DNA from: Clostridia bacterium
GTDB lineage: Bacteria; Bacillota; Clostridia; RGIG6154
DNA: 7,558 nt
Direction of reading: 5' to 3'
Assembly (NCBI GenBank): GCA_017523005.1
Contig: JAFWXG010000257.1
Location: 1-7,558 of the forward strand
Position 1 is the first letter of the stretch. Every line of letters starts with the position of its first letter. Position numbers and translations under genes: made by a program. Shown here one piece after another: positions 1 to 4,881 of the stretch. The notes beneath the pieces are model-generated. The model worked only from the letters and a program-made list of their open reading frames with translations, made no database searches and was not told the DNA's origin.

Positions 1-821
1 ACAAGCCTCTTGCAAAGATAGATAATTGCTATACCAATGCAGACGAAATGTTTGAAAAAGAAGACCTTGACATGGTAGATATCTGTCTGCCTGTATTTTT
101 ACATAAAGATGCAACAATCAAAGCACTCAAAAATAATGTGAATGTTCTTGTTGAAAAGCCCATGGCTGTTTCAACAGATGACTGCAGAGAAATGATTGAA
201 GCAGAGAAAAACTCAAAAGCAAGAATGATGGTTGCACAATGTGTAAGATTTGATGCAGCAAGCCAATATTTAAAGGAAGTTATAAATCAAAATAAATTTG
301 GTAAATTGATTTCAGCCGACTTTTCAAGAGTATCTCCGCTTCCATTGTGGAGATTTGAAAAAGGCAAAGAATATACCAAAAGAGATGATGGTGTAATATT
401 AGATATGCATCTTCATGATGTGGATTTGGTTAATTATTTGTTCGGAGTACCTGAAAAAATTTATAGTTCTGCACAAAAGAATTTCACTTTCTGTGACAGT
501 GTGTCAACAATATTTAAGTACAAAAATGGCGTTGTAAATATAAGAGGAGATTGGGGATTCCCACAAAGCTATTCTTTTGCCGCTGACTGGCGTGTTAATT
601 TTGAAAACGCGACAGTTGTATGTGACAAGAATGGCATTGTAACCGTTTACGATGATGAGAAGTCAGAGCTTGTTATAGACACACATGTTGATTTTTTCGA
701 AGAGGAGATAAGATATTTCGTAGAGATGCTCATCAGCAATAGCGAAAATATTAAAAATCCGCCCGAAAGTACACTTAAATCTATGGAGCTTATTGAGGAA
801 ATCGAACGCCTTTGTAAGTGA
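1..821 (+). CDS. Gfo/Idh/MocA family oxidoreductase, 5' end missing
   Basis: The reading frame is open from the first complete codon (position 3) to the TGA at 819-821, so the ATG at 48 is internal and the gene starts before the window. About 272 residues are visible of a family normally 320-400 long; the missing part is the start of the Rossmann fold with its glycine-rich NAD(P) motif. Seen: the family's EKP motif (codons about 153-161), whose Lys (156-158) is the usual catalytic lysine, and D-x-x-x-H in the segment DMHLHDVD, with Asp at 402-404 and His at 414-416, matching the Lys/Asp/His set of inositol dehydrogenase-like enzymes. Members oxidise or reduce sugars, inositols or similar polyols in the cytoplasm with NAD(P). 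The substrate cannot be told from sequence. The next gene follows after 25 bp on the same strand, so the two may be co-transcribed. Confidence 0.9.
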   Translation, partial: KPLAKIDNCYTNADEMFEKEDLDMVDICLPVFLHKDATIKALKNNVNVLVEKPMAVSTDDCREMIEAEKNSKARMMVAQCVRFDAASQYLKEVINQNKFGKLISADFSRVSPLPLWRFEKGKEYTKRDDGVILDMHLHDVDLVNYLFGVPEKIYSSAQKNFTFCDSVSTIFKYKNGVVNIRGDWGFPQSYSFAADWRVNFENATVVCDKNGIVTVYDDEKSELVIDTHVDFFEEEIRYFVEMLISNSENIKNPPESTLKSMELIEEIERLCK

Positions 822-834
822 GAACTTTTGATTT

Positions 835-840
835 GGAGGG
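835..840 (+). promoter_or_regulatory. Ribosome binding site fixing a GTG start
   Basis: GGAGGG lies 6 bases before the GTG at 847. It decides the start of the DUF805 gene at a non-ATG codon; the zinc-ribbon cysteines begin four residues later, which supports it. Confidence 0.8.
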
Positions 841-846
841 ACTGTC

Positions 847-1341
847 GTGAGTGTTTATTGTACAAACTGTGGAATGTATTTTGAAGAGAATGTTCAAGTT
901 TGTCCTAATTGTGGCACAAACCTTGATGAATTAGAATTTGAAACAAAAAGAAAATTTATTCGCGTAAGAGAAATGTCTTTTGAAAATGCAATAATTGCTT
1001 TTTGGGAGGGATATTTTAATTTTCAAGGGAGAAGCAGAAGGCGTGAATTTTGGTATGCTGCAATCTGCAACTGGCTCATTGCCCTTGCCATTTCAATCTT
1101 AGGAGCTATAACCATCAGACAGCTTGCGTCGGTTATGGAGTTTATGTTTACTGCCATGGTAGTCTTGCCTAATCTTGCAGTTGCGATACGCAGAATGCAC
1201 GATATAGGAAAAAGCGGATTTATACTCTTGGTTTCGTTTATACCGGTAATCGGTCCGATTTGGCTCTTAATCTTGCTTGCAAGGGACAGCGAGAAAGATG
1301 CGAATATATACGGTGAAAGCCCTAAATATTATTATGAATAA
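847..1341 (+). CDS. Zinc-ribbon plus DUF805 membrane protein
   Basis: 164 residues, GTG start. Residues 4-25 form a small zinc ribbon with Cys5, Cys8, Cys19 and Cys22 (CxxC-x10-CxxC). Residues about 44-160 match DUF805 (YhaH-like): the landmarks are the GRSRRREFWY segment (61-70), the conserved AIRRMHDIGKSG segment (113-124) and the RDSEKDANIYG segment near the end. Three hydrophobic stretches (about 70-90, 97-115 and 124-145) indicate an integral membrane protein. The zinc ribbon is expected on the cytoplasmic side, by analogy with other Firmicutes membrane proteins that begin this way. DUF805 has no established biochemical function, and none is proposed here. It follows the oxidoreductase by 25 bp and ends just before a strong terminator, so it is the last gene of its transcript. 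Confidence 0.88.
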   Translation: MSVYCTNCGMYFEENVQVCPNCGTNLDELEFETKRKFIRVREMSFENAIIAFWEGYFNFQGRSRRREFWYAAICNWLIALAISILGAITIRQLASVMEFMFTAMVVLPNLAVAIRRMHDIGKSGFILLVSFIPVIGPIWLLILLARDSEKDANIYGESPKYYYE

Positions 1342-1343
1342 TT

Positions 1344-1372
1344 AAAAGCAGCGGAAATCCGCTGCTTTTTTT
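1344..1372 (+). terminator. Rho-independent terminator, probably bidirectional
   Basis: The stem GCAGCGG / CCGCTGC (1348-1354 with 1359-1365) has a 4-base loop and is flanked by AAAA before and seven T after (1366-1372). The reverse strand also ends in TTTT after the stem. It lies between the stop codon of the plus-strand DUF805 gene (1341) and that of the convergent minus-strand reductase (1371), so it can serve both. Confidence 0.92.
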
Positions 1373-2360
1373 ATAATACAATATTATCAATAGCTTTAAG
1401 CTCTTCTTCTGTAAATGGTGCTCCGTTTACAGATTTTATATTTTCTATAATTTGTTCTGGCTTTGACGCACCTATCAGTACACTTGTAACTGCCTTATCC
1501 TTTAACACCCACATAAGCGCCATTTGCGCCAATGTCTGACCACGCTCAACAGCAATTTTATTTAACTTACTTATCATGATTAGCTTTTCTTCGGTAAGAC
1601 TTTTCATGTTCAAAAATCTGCCATCTTTTTTAATTCTCGAGTCTTTTGGAATTCCATTCAAATAACGGTCAGAAAGCAATCCTTGAGCTAACGGGCTGTA
1701 TGCGATTATTCCCTTTCCTTCTTTTCGTGATGCTTCTAACAATCCGTTATTTTCTATGGTGCGGTTGAAAATTGAATAGCTGTTTTGATTTATTATAAAC
1801 GGACAATTCATTGATTTTAGTATTTCTGATGCTTTAGTCATTGTCTCGCCGTCATAATTTGAAAGCCCTGCATACAAGGCTTTTCCGCTGTGTACCGCTG
1901 TAGCCAATGCGTGCATGGTTTCTTCTAACGGTGTATTTTTATCCATGCGATGATGGTAAAAAATATCTACATAATCAAGCCCTAATCGTCTTAAGCTTTG
2001 GTCAAGACTTGCTATCATATATTTTTTGCTGCCGTAATCTCCGTAAGGACCATCCCACATGGTATATCCTGCTTTTGTACTTATGATAAGTTCATCGCGG
2101 TAATTTGACATATCTTTTTTAATTATTTTACCAAGACTTACTTCTGCACTTCCGGGCCCCGGACCATAGTTGTTTGCCAAATCAAAATGAGTGATGCCGT
2201 TATCAAATGCAGTAAAACACATCTGGCGCATATTTTGAAAATCATCGTTTTCTCCAAAATTGTGCCAAAAACCTAACGAAACAGCTGGCAGAAAAATTCC
2301 GCTTTTGCCCGAGCGGTTAAATGCTTTGTTTTCATATCTGTCATCTTGTGCCTTATACAT
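1371..2360 (-). CDS. gpr: Aldo/keto reductase, YghZ/L-glyceraldehyde 3-phosphate reductase type
   Basis: 329 residues, complete, with a textbook AAGGAGGT (2368-2375) 7 bases before the ATG. It is a (beta/alpha)8 cytoplasmic NADPH-dependent reductase. The AKR catalytic tetrad is readable: Asp60 and Tyr65 in FDLANNYG, Lys96 in STKAG, and His137 in YHHR. Other family landmarks are GPYGDYGSKKY (104-114), INQNSY (190-195), YSPLAQGLL (221-229) and the cofactor-phosphate-binding GASKPEQ (297-303). These blocks agree closely with E. coli YghZ/Gpr (AKR14), which reduces L-glyceraldehyde 3-phosphate and methylglyoxal. It is somewhat shorter than the E. coli protein and ends soon after the last helix. 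The physiological substrate here is not certain. The gene follows the tRNA cluster on the same strand with no obvious promoter of its own; see findings. Confidence 0.93.
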   Translation of the reverse strand: MYKAQDDRYENKAFNRSGKSGIFLPAVSLGFWHNFGENDDFQNMRQMCFTAFDNGITHFDLANNYGPGPGSAEVSLGKIIKKDMSNYRDELIISTKAGYTMWDGPYGDYGSKKYMIASLDQSLRRLGLDYVDIFYHHRMDKNTPLEETMHALATAVHSGKALYAGLSNYDGETMTKASEILKSMNCPFIINQNSYSIFNRTIENNGLLEASRKEGKGIIAYSPLAQGLLSDRYLNGIPKDSRIKKDGRFLNMKSLTEEKLIMISKLNKIAVERGQTLAQMALMWVLKDKAVTSVLIGASKPEQIIENIKSVNGAPFTEEELKAIDNIVL

Positions 2361-2383
2361 TCTGCTTACCTCCTTTTTGTTTT

Positions 2384-2422
2384 AAAAAAGCATGCTCTGC
2401 TGATACAGCCGAACACGCTCTT
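2384..2422 (-). terminator. Terminator-like hairpin after the tRNA cluster
   Basis: On the minus strand, AAGAGCGTG (2422-2414) pairs with CATGCTTTT (2394-2386), with two G-T pairs. The enclosed region holds a second small stem, GCTG/CAGC (2409-2406 with 2402-2399). The structure runs into six T (2389-2384). It begins 5 bases after the CCA of tRNA-Gln and lies immediately upstream of the reductase ribosome binding site. It probably ends the tRNA transcript, at least partly; it could also act as an attenuator for the reductase gene. Confidence 0.55.
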
Positions 2423-2427
2423 GATTT

Positions 2428-2501
2428 TGGCAGCGGAAATAGGATTCGAACCCATACAAAACGAGTCAGAGTCGTTTGTGCTACCTTTACACCATTCCGC
2501 T
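2428..2501 (-). tRNA. tRNA-Gln (anticodon CTG)
   Basis: A complete cloverleaf on the minus strand with encoded CCA (2430-2428). The acceptor stem AGCGGAA/TTCCGCT is fully paired, with G73 as discriminator, as is usual for bacterial tRNA-Gln. The anticodon stem AACGA/TCGTT encloses the loop CTCTGAC, giving anticodon CTG (complement of 2467-2469), which reads CAG. The T-loop TTCGAAT is canonical. It is the last gene of the cluster. Confidence 0.95.
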
Positions 2502-2518
2502 ATATTTAGTTTTGAGTT

Positions 2519-2551
2519 CACCGGAAAGGATGCTTAACATACTTTCCGGTG
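2519..2551. repeat. 33-bp near-perfect palindrome between tRNA-Pro and tRNA-Gln
   Basis: CACCGGAAAG (2519-2528) pairs perfectly with CTTTCCGGTG (2542-2551). One mismatch then gives way to a further ATG/CAT 3-bp stem around a 5-base loop. The 56-base tRNA spacer is otherwise AT-rich. No T run follows on either strand, so it is not an ordinary terminator. It could be an RNA-processing hairpin or a small palindromic repeat element. Confidence 0.8.
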
Positions 2552-2557
2552 CAAGTT

Positions 2558-2633
2558 TGGTCGGAGTGACAGGACTTGAACCTGCGACCACTTGACCCCC
2601 AGTCAAGTACGCTACCAGCTGCGCTACACCCCG
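2558..2633 (-). tRNA. tRNA-Pro (anticodon GGG)
   Basis: A complete 76-base cloverleaf with encoded CCA (2560-2558). The acceptor stem CGGGGTG/CACTCCG contains one G-T pair. C1-G72 and A73 are the bacterial proline identity signs. The anticodon stem CTTGA/TCAAG encloses loop CTGGGGG, giving GGG (complement of 2598-2600), which reads CCC and CCU. It starts 10 bases after the end of tRNA-Leu, so the two share a transcript. Confidence 0.95.
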
Positions 2634-2643
2634 ATAATAAAAA

Positions 2644-2728
2644 TGGTGCGAGTGATGGGACTTGAACCCATACGCCCTGAAGCACACGCCCCTCAAACGT
2701 GCCTGTCTGCCAATTCCAGCACACTCGC
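2644..2728 (-). tRNA. tRNA-Leu (anticodon GAG)
   Basis: An 85-base class II tRNA with encoded CCA (2646-2644) and A73. The acceptor stem GCGAGTG/CACTCGC is fully paired. The anticodon stem CACGT/GCGTG encloses loop TTGAGGG, giving GAG (complement of 2692-2694), which reads CUC and CUU. The long variable arm (GCTT/GGGC stem) is the class II mark. It is the first gene of the cluster, about 19 bases downstream of the predicted transcription start. Confidence 0.95.
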
Positions 2729-2753
2729 ATTTTTATTCCAGAGAACAAAAAAT

Positions 2754-2782
2754 ATTATACTACGATTTTTTTTGTTTGTCAA
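2754..2782 (-). promoter_or_regulatory. Perfect consensus sigma-A promoter of the tRNA cluster
   Basis: On the minus strand, TTGACA (2782-2777), a 17-base spacer and TATAAT (2759-2754) match the consensus at all 12 positions. The expected start is about 2747, roughly 19 bases before tRNA-Leu. The whole promoter fits between the repressor stop codon and the tRNA. Confidence 0.9.
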
Positions 2783-2804
2783 CCTATTTTCTCAAAAAAA
2801 TAGG
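2783..2804 (-). other. Weak AT-rich hairpin after the repressor gene
   Basis: CCTATTTT (2783-2790) pairs with AAAATAGG (2797-2804) around a 6-base loop, 7 bases past the repressor stop. On the minus strand it is followed by TTGACAAAC, the tRNA promoter, not a T run, so it is at best a poor terminator. Repressor transcripts may therefore run into the tRNA genes. Confidence 0.4.
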
Positions 2805-2811
2805 AAAATAT

Positions 2812-3327
2812 TTAAAATTTTGAGCGAAGTTCTACTACTTTGCCTAAAATCTTGACTTCGGAGGTGTCTGTAATCATGTTGTTGTAGAACAAAACATCAT
2901 ATTTAGGGTTAGTAGGAATTAACATCAGGCAGTCTTTGTCCGTCTTTATCTTTTTTATGGTCGGTGTTTCGTTAATTGTGACTAAAACATAATCGTTCGT
3001 ATTTATGTCAGCATCTTTTTTTACAATAGCTATATCTCCAACTGAAAATTTTGGTTCCATGCTGTCATCGCTCACTTCAAATGTAGAAAATCCCTCAGGC
3101 AATTCGTTTTGAAAGGGTAGAGCGGCAGGCTTTGGAAGATCTAAAAGATAATCTGCAGACACCCCGAAATATGCTGCTATAGCAAACAATACTTCATGTG
3201 AAGGCATTACATTATCTTTTCCCTCGTATTTGCTGATTGTTGAGCGCTCAACACCTAAAATCTTTGCAAGTTCTTGTTGAGTAATACCTTTTTCTTTTCT
3301 TAATTCTTTTAATTTTACCGAAAACAT
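2812..3327 (-). CDS. Phage-type repressor: XRE HTH plus S24 peptidase-like domain
   Basis: 171 residues. The ATG at 3327 is chosen over an in-frame ATG at 3366 because GAGGTG (3334-3339) lies 6 bases before it and the HTH begins at once; the earlier start would also lie inside the operator and upstream of the -10. Residues 4-60 are a helix-turn-helix of the Cro/CI family (GITQQELAKILGVERSTISKYE, recognition helix about 27-35). Residues about 80-170 are a LexA/CI-like S24 domain, with the nucleophile Ser89 in DDSMEP and the partner Lys125 in TPTIKKIK, spaced as in LexA. No Ala-Gly or Cys-Gly cleavage pair is seen in the linker (62-80). The protein should bind the GTGAA-N5-TTCAC sites just upstream and repress both its own promoter and the divergent fibre-like gene. 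Self-cleavage after DNA damage is the family's usual release mechanism, but unproven here. Confidence 0.92.
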   Translation of the reverse strand: MFSVKLKELRKEKGITQQELAKILGVERSTISKYEGKDNVMPSHEVLFAIAAYFGVSADYLLDLPKPAALPFQNELPEGFSTFEVSDDSMEPKFSVGDIAIVKKDADINTNDYVLVTINETPTIKKIKTDKDCLMLIPTNPKYDVLFYNNMITDTSEVKILGKVVELRSKF

Positions 3328-3345
3328 TTTAAACACCTCATGTAT

Positions 3346-3374
3346 ATAATAGTGAATATTTTTCACTTTGTCAA
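3346..3374 (-). promoter_or_regulatory. Repressor promoter
   Basis: On the minus strand, TTGACA (3374-3369), a 17-base spacer and TATTAT (3351-3346). Operator O1 fills the spacer, so bound repressor would block polymerase: this is negative autoregulation. The resulting leader is short, about 12-15 bases before the ATG at 3327. Confidence 0.85.
3352..3366. promoter_or_regulatory. Operator O1
   Basis: GTGAATATTTTTCAC is a palindrome with half-site GTGAA and a 5-base AT-only centre; the dyad extends one pair further to 3351-3367. It lies between the -35 and -10 of the repressor promoter. Confidence 0.85.
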
Positions 3375-3380
3375 GTAAAA

Positions 3381-3395
3381 GTGAAAAATATTCAC
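3381..3395. promoter_or_regulatory. Operator O2
   Basis: GTGAAAAATATTCAC is the exact reverse complement of O1. It lies between the two back-to-back -35 boxes, 29 bp centre to centre from O1. It ends 8 bases before the -35 of the rightward promoter, so it could repress or, through contact with polymerase, activate. Confidence 0.85.
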
Positions 3396-3403
3396 AAAAA
3401 CTC

Positions 3404-3432
3404 TTGACAAATAATCGGTTTTGTGATAAAAT
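3404..3432 (+). promoter_or_regulatory. Strong promoter of the fibre-like gene
   Basis: TTGACA (3404-3409), a 17-base spacer and TAAAAT (3427-3432), with an extended -10 TGA just before it (3424-3426). The expected start is about 3439, inside operator O3. This should be a strong promoter unless repressed. Confidence 0.87.
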
Positions 3433-3433
3433 T

Positions 3434-3448
3434 GTGAATATAATTCAC
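3434..3448. promoter_or_regulatory. Operator O3
   Basis: GTGAATATAATTCAC is a palindrome, extended by one pair to 3433-3449. It begins one base after the -10 of the rightward promoter and covers its transcription start, a classic repressing position. It is centred 53 bp from O2, about five helical turns. Extra GTGAA half-sites follow at 3452-3456 and 3463-3467 in direct orientation. Confidence 0.85.
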
Positions 3449-3579
3449 ATAGTGAATGGAATGTGAAAATTACAAAGTCAGCAATGTCTATGTTGCTTCC
3501 CATAAAGTGTGTAAATTTAAAACAAGGAGTTGATTTCAAAAACAAAAATTTTAAATAACAAATTATAAAGGAGAATTAT
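3439..3579 (+). other. AT-rich 5' leader of the fibre-like gene
   Basis: About 140 untranslated bases lie between the predicted start and the ATG at 3580. It contains two direct GTGAA half-sites and a short possible stem AGCAA/TTGCT (3481-3498 area). It also has a Shine-Dalgarno-like AAGGAG (3524-3529) with no usable start codon at the right distance. A 24-codon frame (3484-3558) has no ribosome binding site. No known riboswitch class is recognised. Confidence 0.5.
3568..3573 (+). promoter_or_regulatory. Ribosome binding site of the fibre-like gene
   Basis: AAGGAG lies 6 bases before the ATG at 3580 and fixes the start. Confidence 0.85.
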
Positions 3580-4836
3580 ATGAAAAAGGAAATTTTAATT
3601 AAAGAAGTCCCCTTTCTGGATGATTCGGTAATATCACTGGTTGCAGATGATGTAAACGCATACGAATTGGTATTTAAAGGGGAAAATGATTTTGCCGGGT
3701 GCACATTTGAAATAACTGCAATAAGAGCTGATGGTCAGACAGTTACAGATGTAGGCGAAATTTACGGAAATACACTAAAATATCTTCTTAAAAATTCTAT
3801 GTACGCTGTGCCCGGAAAACTTGAAATAAGAATAAGGGTTGTTTCAAAAGACCAAAGTGTTCTTACAGCAAAAATTTTAAATTTCAATGTAATTGAGGGG
3901 GGCATTACAGAAGATGCTGTTACTGCAGTTGACAACTACCCTGTTCTTACAAAGCTTGTAATTGATACTAAAAATGTTTTAGAAAGGGCAGAGGCGGTTA
4001 CCGAGGTCGTAGAAGGAATTGTGAAAAATATTCCTGTTGTTGTAAAAAATGAAAATACCATTGTAACTAAGGACGGAAATCATACGGTTGCAAAGGATTG
4101 TAATAATGGTTTGGTAGTCGGCAAAGAGAATACATATAATGAAGGAGATTATTCGGTTATTTTCGGTGTTGACAATGAGGTAACAGGACATTCTAATGTT
4201 GTAAGCGGTTCGCATAATGTAGTTAAAGGATTACATAATTTAGTTGTGGGCAACAAATTAAAGGTTGACGACGACGGAACTGCTCAAGTTATTTTTGGTT
4301 TAGGCGAAAATGTGCCTGTAAGTAAAGATGTGGCTATCGGTTATTACAATCTTGGCAAAAAGACATTTGAGGTGTTAAAAGACGGTACATTAACCTTAAA
4401 CGACCAAAAGATTACATCATTACCTGAGTGTGAGCCTTTGGGCGGAGATTTTATTTTAGAATGTAACACCACAAATAAGAATTATGATATTGGATTTTTA
4501 AAGACCAGAGGAGGAGTACAGAATTACTATAGATTGGTGGTCGCAAAATCCGAAATTCCTGAGATTTCCAAAAATTGGATAGGCCATACAATTGAGTGGA
4601 AGCATATCTATGATAATGGAAGCTTTTTATTACAAAAAGCAATAATTCGCAACATATCCCAGAGAACAGACAACCAAGACCAGTATAATATTGACTTCGA
4701 TAAAGCGATTACACATTTTGAGTCTGACGATGATGCAAGAAAGTATTGGTCAAGCTTTACAATCAAAGGCTCGTATTATGGCTGGAAACCAAAAACCGAA
4801 ATGTTTGAAGATATAAAAAAATATCTTAATATTTAA
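3580..4836 (+). CDS. Phage baseplate/tail-fibre-like protein, orphan
   Basis: 418 residues, no signal peptide. Residues about 1-107 resemble the N-terminal beta domain of phage baseplate upper proteins (BppU/DUF2479 type): a short strand-rich domain with IRADG (48-52), a VPGK turn (77-80), and a closing FNVIEGG (102-108). Next comes DNYPVLTKLV (118-127) and a likely short coiled coil (about 124-150). Residues 158-262 are rich in N-x-V-x-G repeats of 7-residue period resembling YadA heads, and FEVLKDGTLTL (263-273) is a segment typical of phage fibre shafts. Residues 280-418 form a distinct C-terminal domain with many aromatic residues that I do not recognise; a receptor- or glycan-binding role is an inference. 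Such proteins are usually trimeric virion adhesins. Here it stands alone between its promoter and a terminator, divergent from a phage-type repressor. It could instead be a host adhesin borrowing the same folds. Confidence 0.75.
   Translation: MKKEILIKEVPFLDDSVISLVADDVNAYELVFKGENDFAGCTFEITAIRADGQTVTDVGEIYGNTLKYLLKNSMYAVPGKLEIRIRVVSKDQSVLTAKILNFNVIEGGITEDAVTAVDNYPVLTKLVIDTKNVLERAEAVTEVVEGIVKNIPVVVKNENTIVTKDGNHTVAKDCNNGLVVGKENTYNEGDYSVIFGVDNEVTGHSNVVSGSHNVVKGLHNLVVGNKLKVDDDGTAQVIFGLGENVPVSKDVAIGYYNLGKKTFEVLKDGTLTLNDQKITSLPECEPLGGDFILECNTTNKNYDIGFLKTRGGVQNYYRLVVAKSEIPEISKNWIGHTIEWKHIYDNGSFLLQKAIIRNISQRTDNQDQYNIDFDKAITHFESDDDARKYWSSFTIKGSYYGWKPKTEMFEDIKKYLNI
4021..4035. promoter_or_regulatory. 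Operator-like site inside the fibre-like gene
   Basis: GTGAAAAATATTCCT matches operator O2 at the first 13 of 15 bases; only the final AC is changed to CT. It lies about 590 bp downstream of O3 within codons for G-I-V-K-N-I-P. It may be an auxiliary repressor site allowing looping, or chance. Confidence 0.4.
4165..4251 (+). repeat. Four 7-residue repeats (G-x-x-N-x-V-x)
   Basis: Residues 196-224 of the fibre-like protein read GVDNEVT, GHSNVVS, GSHNVVK, GLHNLVV, G, with Gly at 196, 203, 210, 217 and 224 and Asn at 199, 206, 213 and 220. This is the spacing of YadA-head (Hep/Hag) beta-roll repeats, with Asn in place of the common Ser/Ala. The DNA copies differ, so these are old repeats. Confidence 0.75.
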
Positions 4837-4841
4837 AAATG

Positions 4842-4881
4842 CCCGAAAGCAAGTTTTCGCTTGCTTTCGGGATTCTTATTT
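4842..4881 (+). terminator. Strong rho-independent terminator of the fibre-like gene
   Basis: The perfect 12-bp stem CCCGAAAGCAAG / CTTGCTTTCGGG (4842-4853 with 4860-4871) has a 6-base TTTTCG loop and is followed by ATTCTTATTT. It starts 5 bases after the stop codon and insulates the next gene. Confidence 0.9.

Larger units (their letters stand above)
3352..3395. repeat. 18-bp inverted repeat containing O1 and O2
   Basis: Positions 3352-3369 and 3378-3395 are exact reverse complements, separated by 8 bases. Each arm holds one operator plus three flanking bases, so O2 is an inverted copy of O1. The arrangement suggests duplication-inversion or strong selection for identical sites. Confidence 0.9.

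Noticed and set aside
48..50. ATG at 48 as the start of the first oxidoreductase
   Set aside because: The frame is open to the window edge and the preceding codons read as normal family sequence; the nucleotide-binding N-terminus is missing, so the true start is upstream.
2428..2728. tRNA 3' end as attachment site for an element carrying the repressor and fibre-like gene
   Set aside because: The repressor lies on the 5' side of tRNA-Leu, not at a tRNA 3' end. No duplicated tRNA end was seen on the far side near 4840-4980, and no integrase is present.
2346..2855. Several overlapping open frames across the tRNA region on both strands
   Set aside because: They cover well-formed tRNA cloverleafs, lack ribosome binding sites and have no recognisable protein character.
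3328..3366. Longer repressor start at 3366, adding 13 residues
   Set aside because: It would start inside operator O1, upstream of the predicted -10, with no ribosome binding site; the ATG at 3327 has GAGGTG at 6 bases.
3352..3395. The 18-bp inverted repeat as a terminator or as ends of a transposon
   Set aside because: Each arm is itself an operator placed exactly on promoter elements, and only 8 bases lie between the arms; a regulatory reading explains it fully.
3352..3467. GTGAA repeats as a CRISPR array or plasmid iterons
   Set aside because: Only short palindromes with irregular spacing, placed on promoters; there are no uniform spacers, and no cas or replication gene is present.
3363..3545. 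60-codon minus-strand frame across the operator region
   Set aside because: It overlaps the operators and the rightward promoter, has no ribosome binding site, and its translation looks like read-through of AT-rich control DNA.
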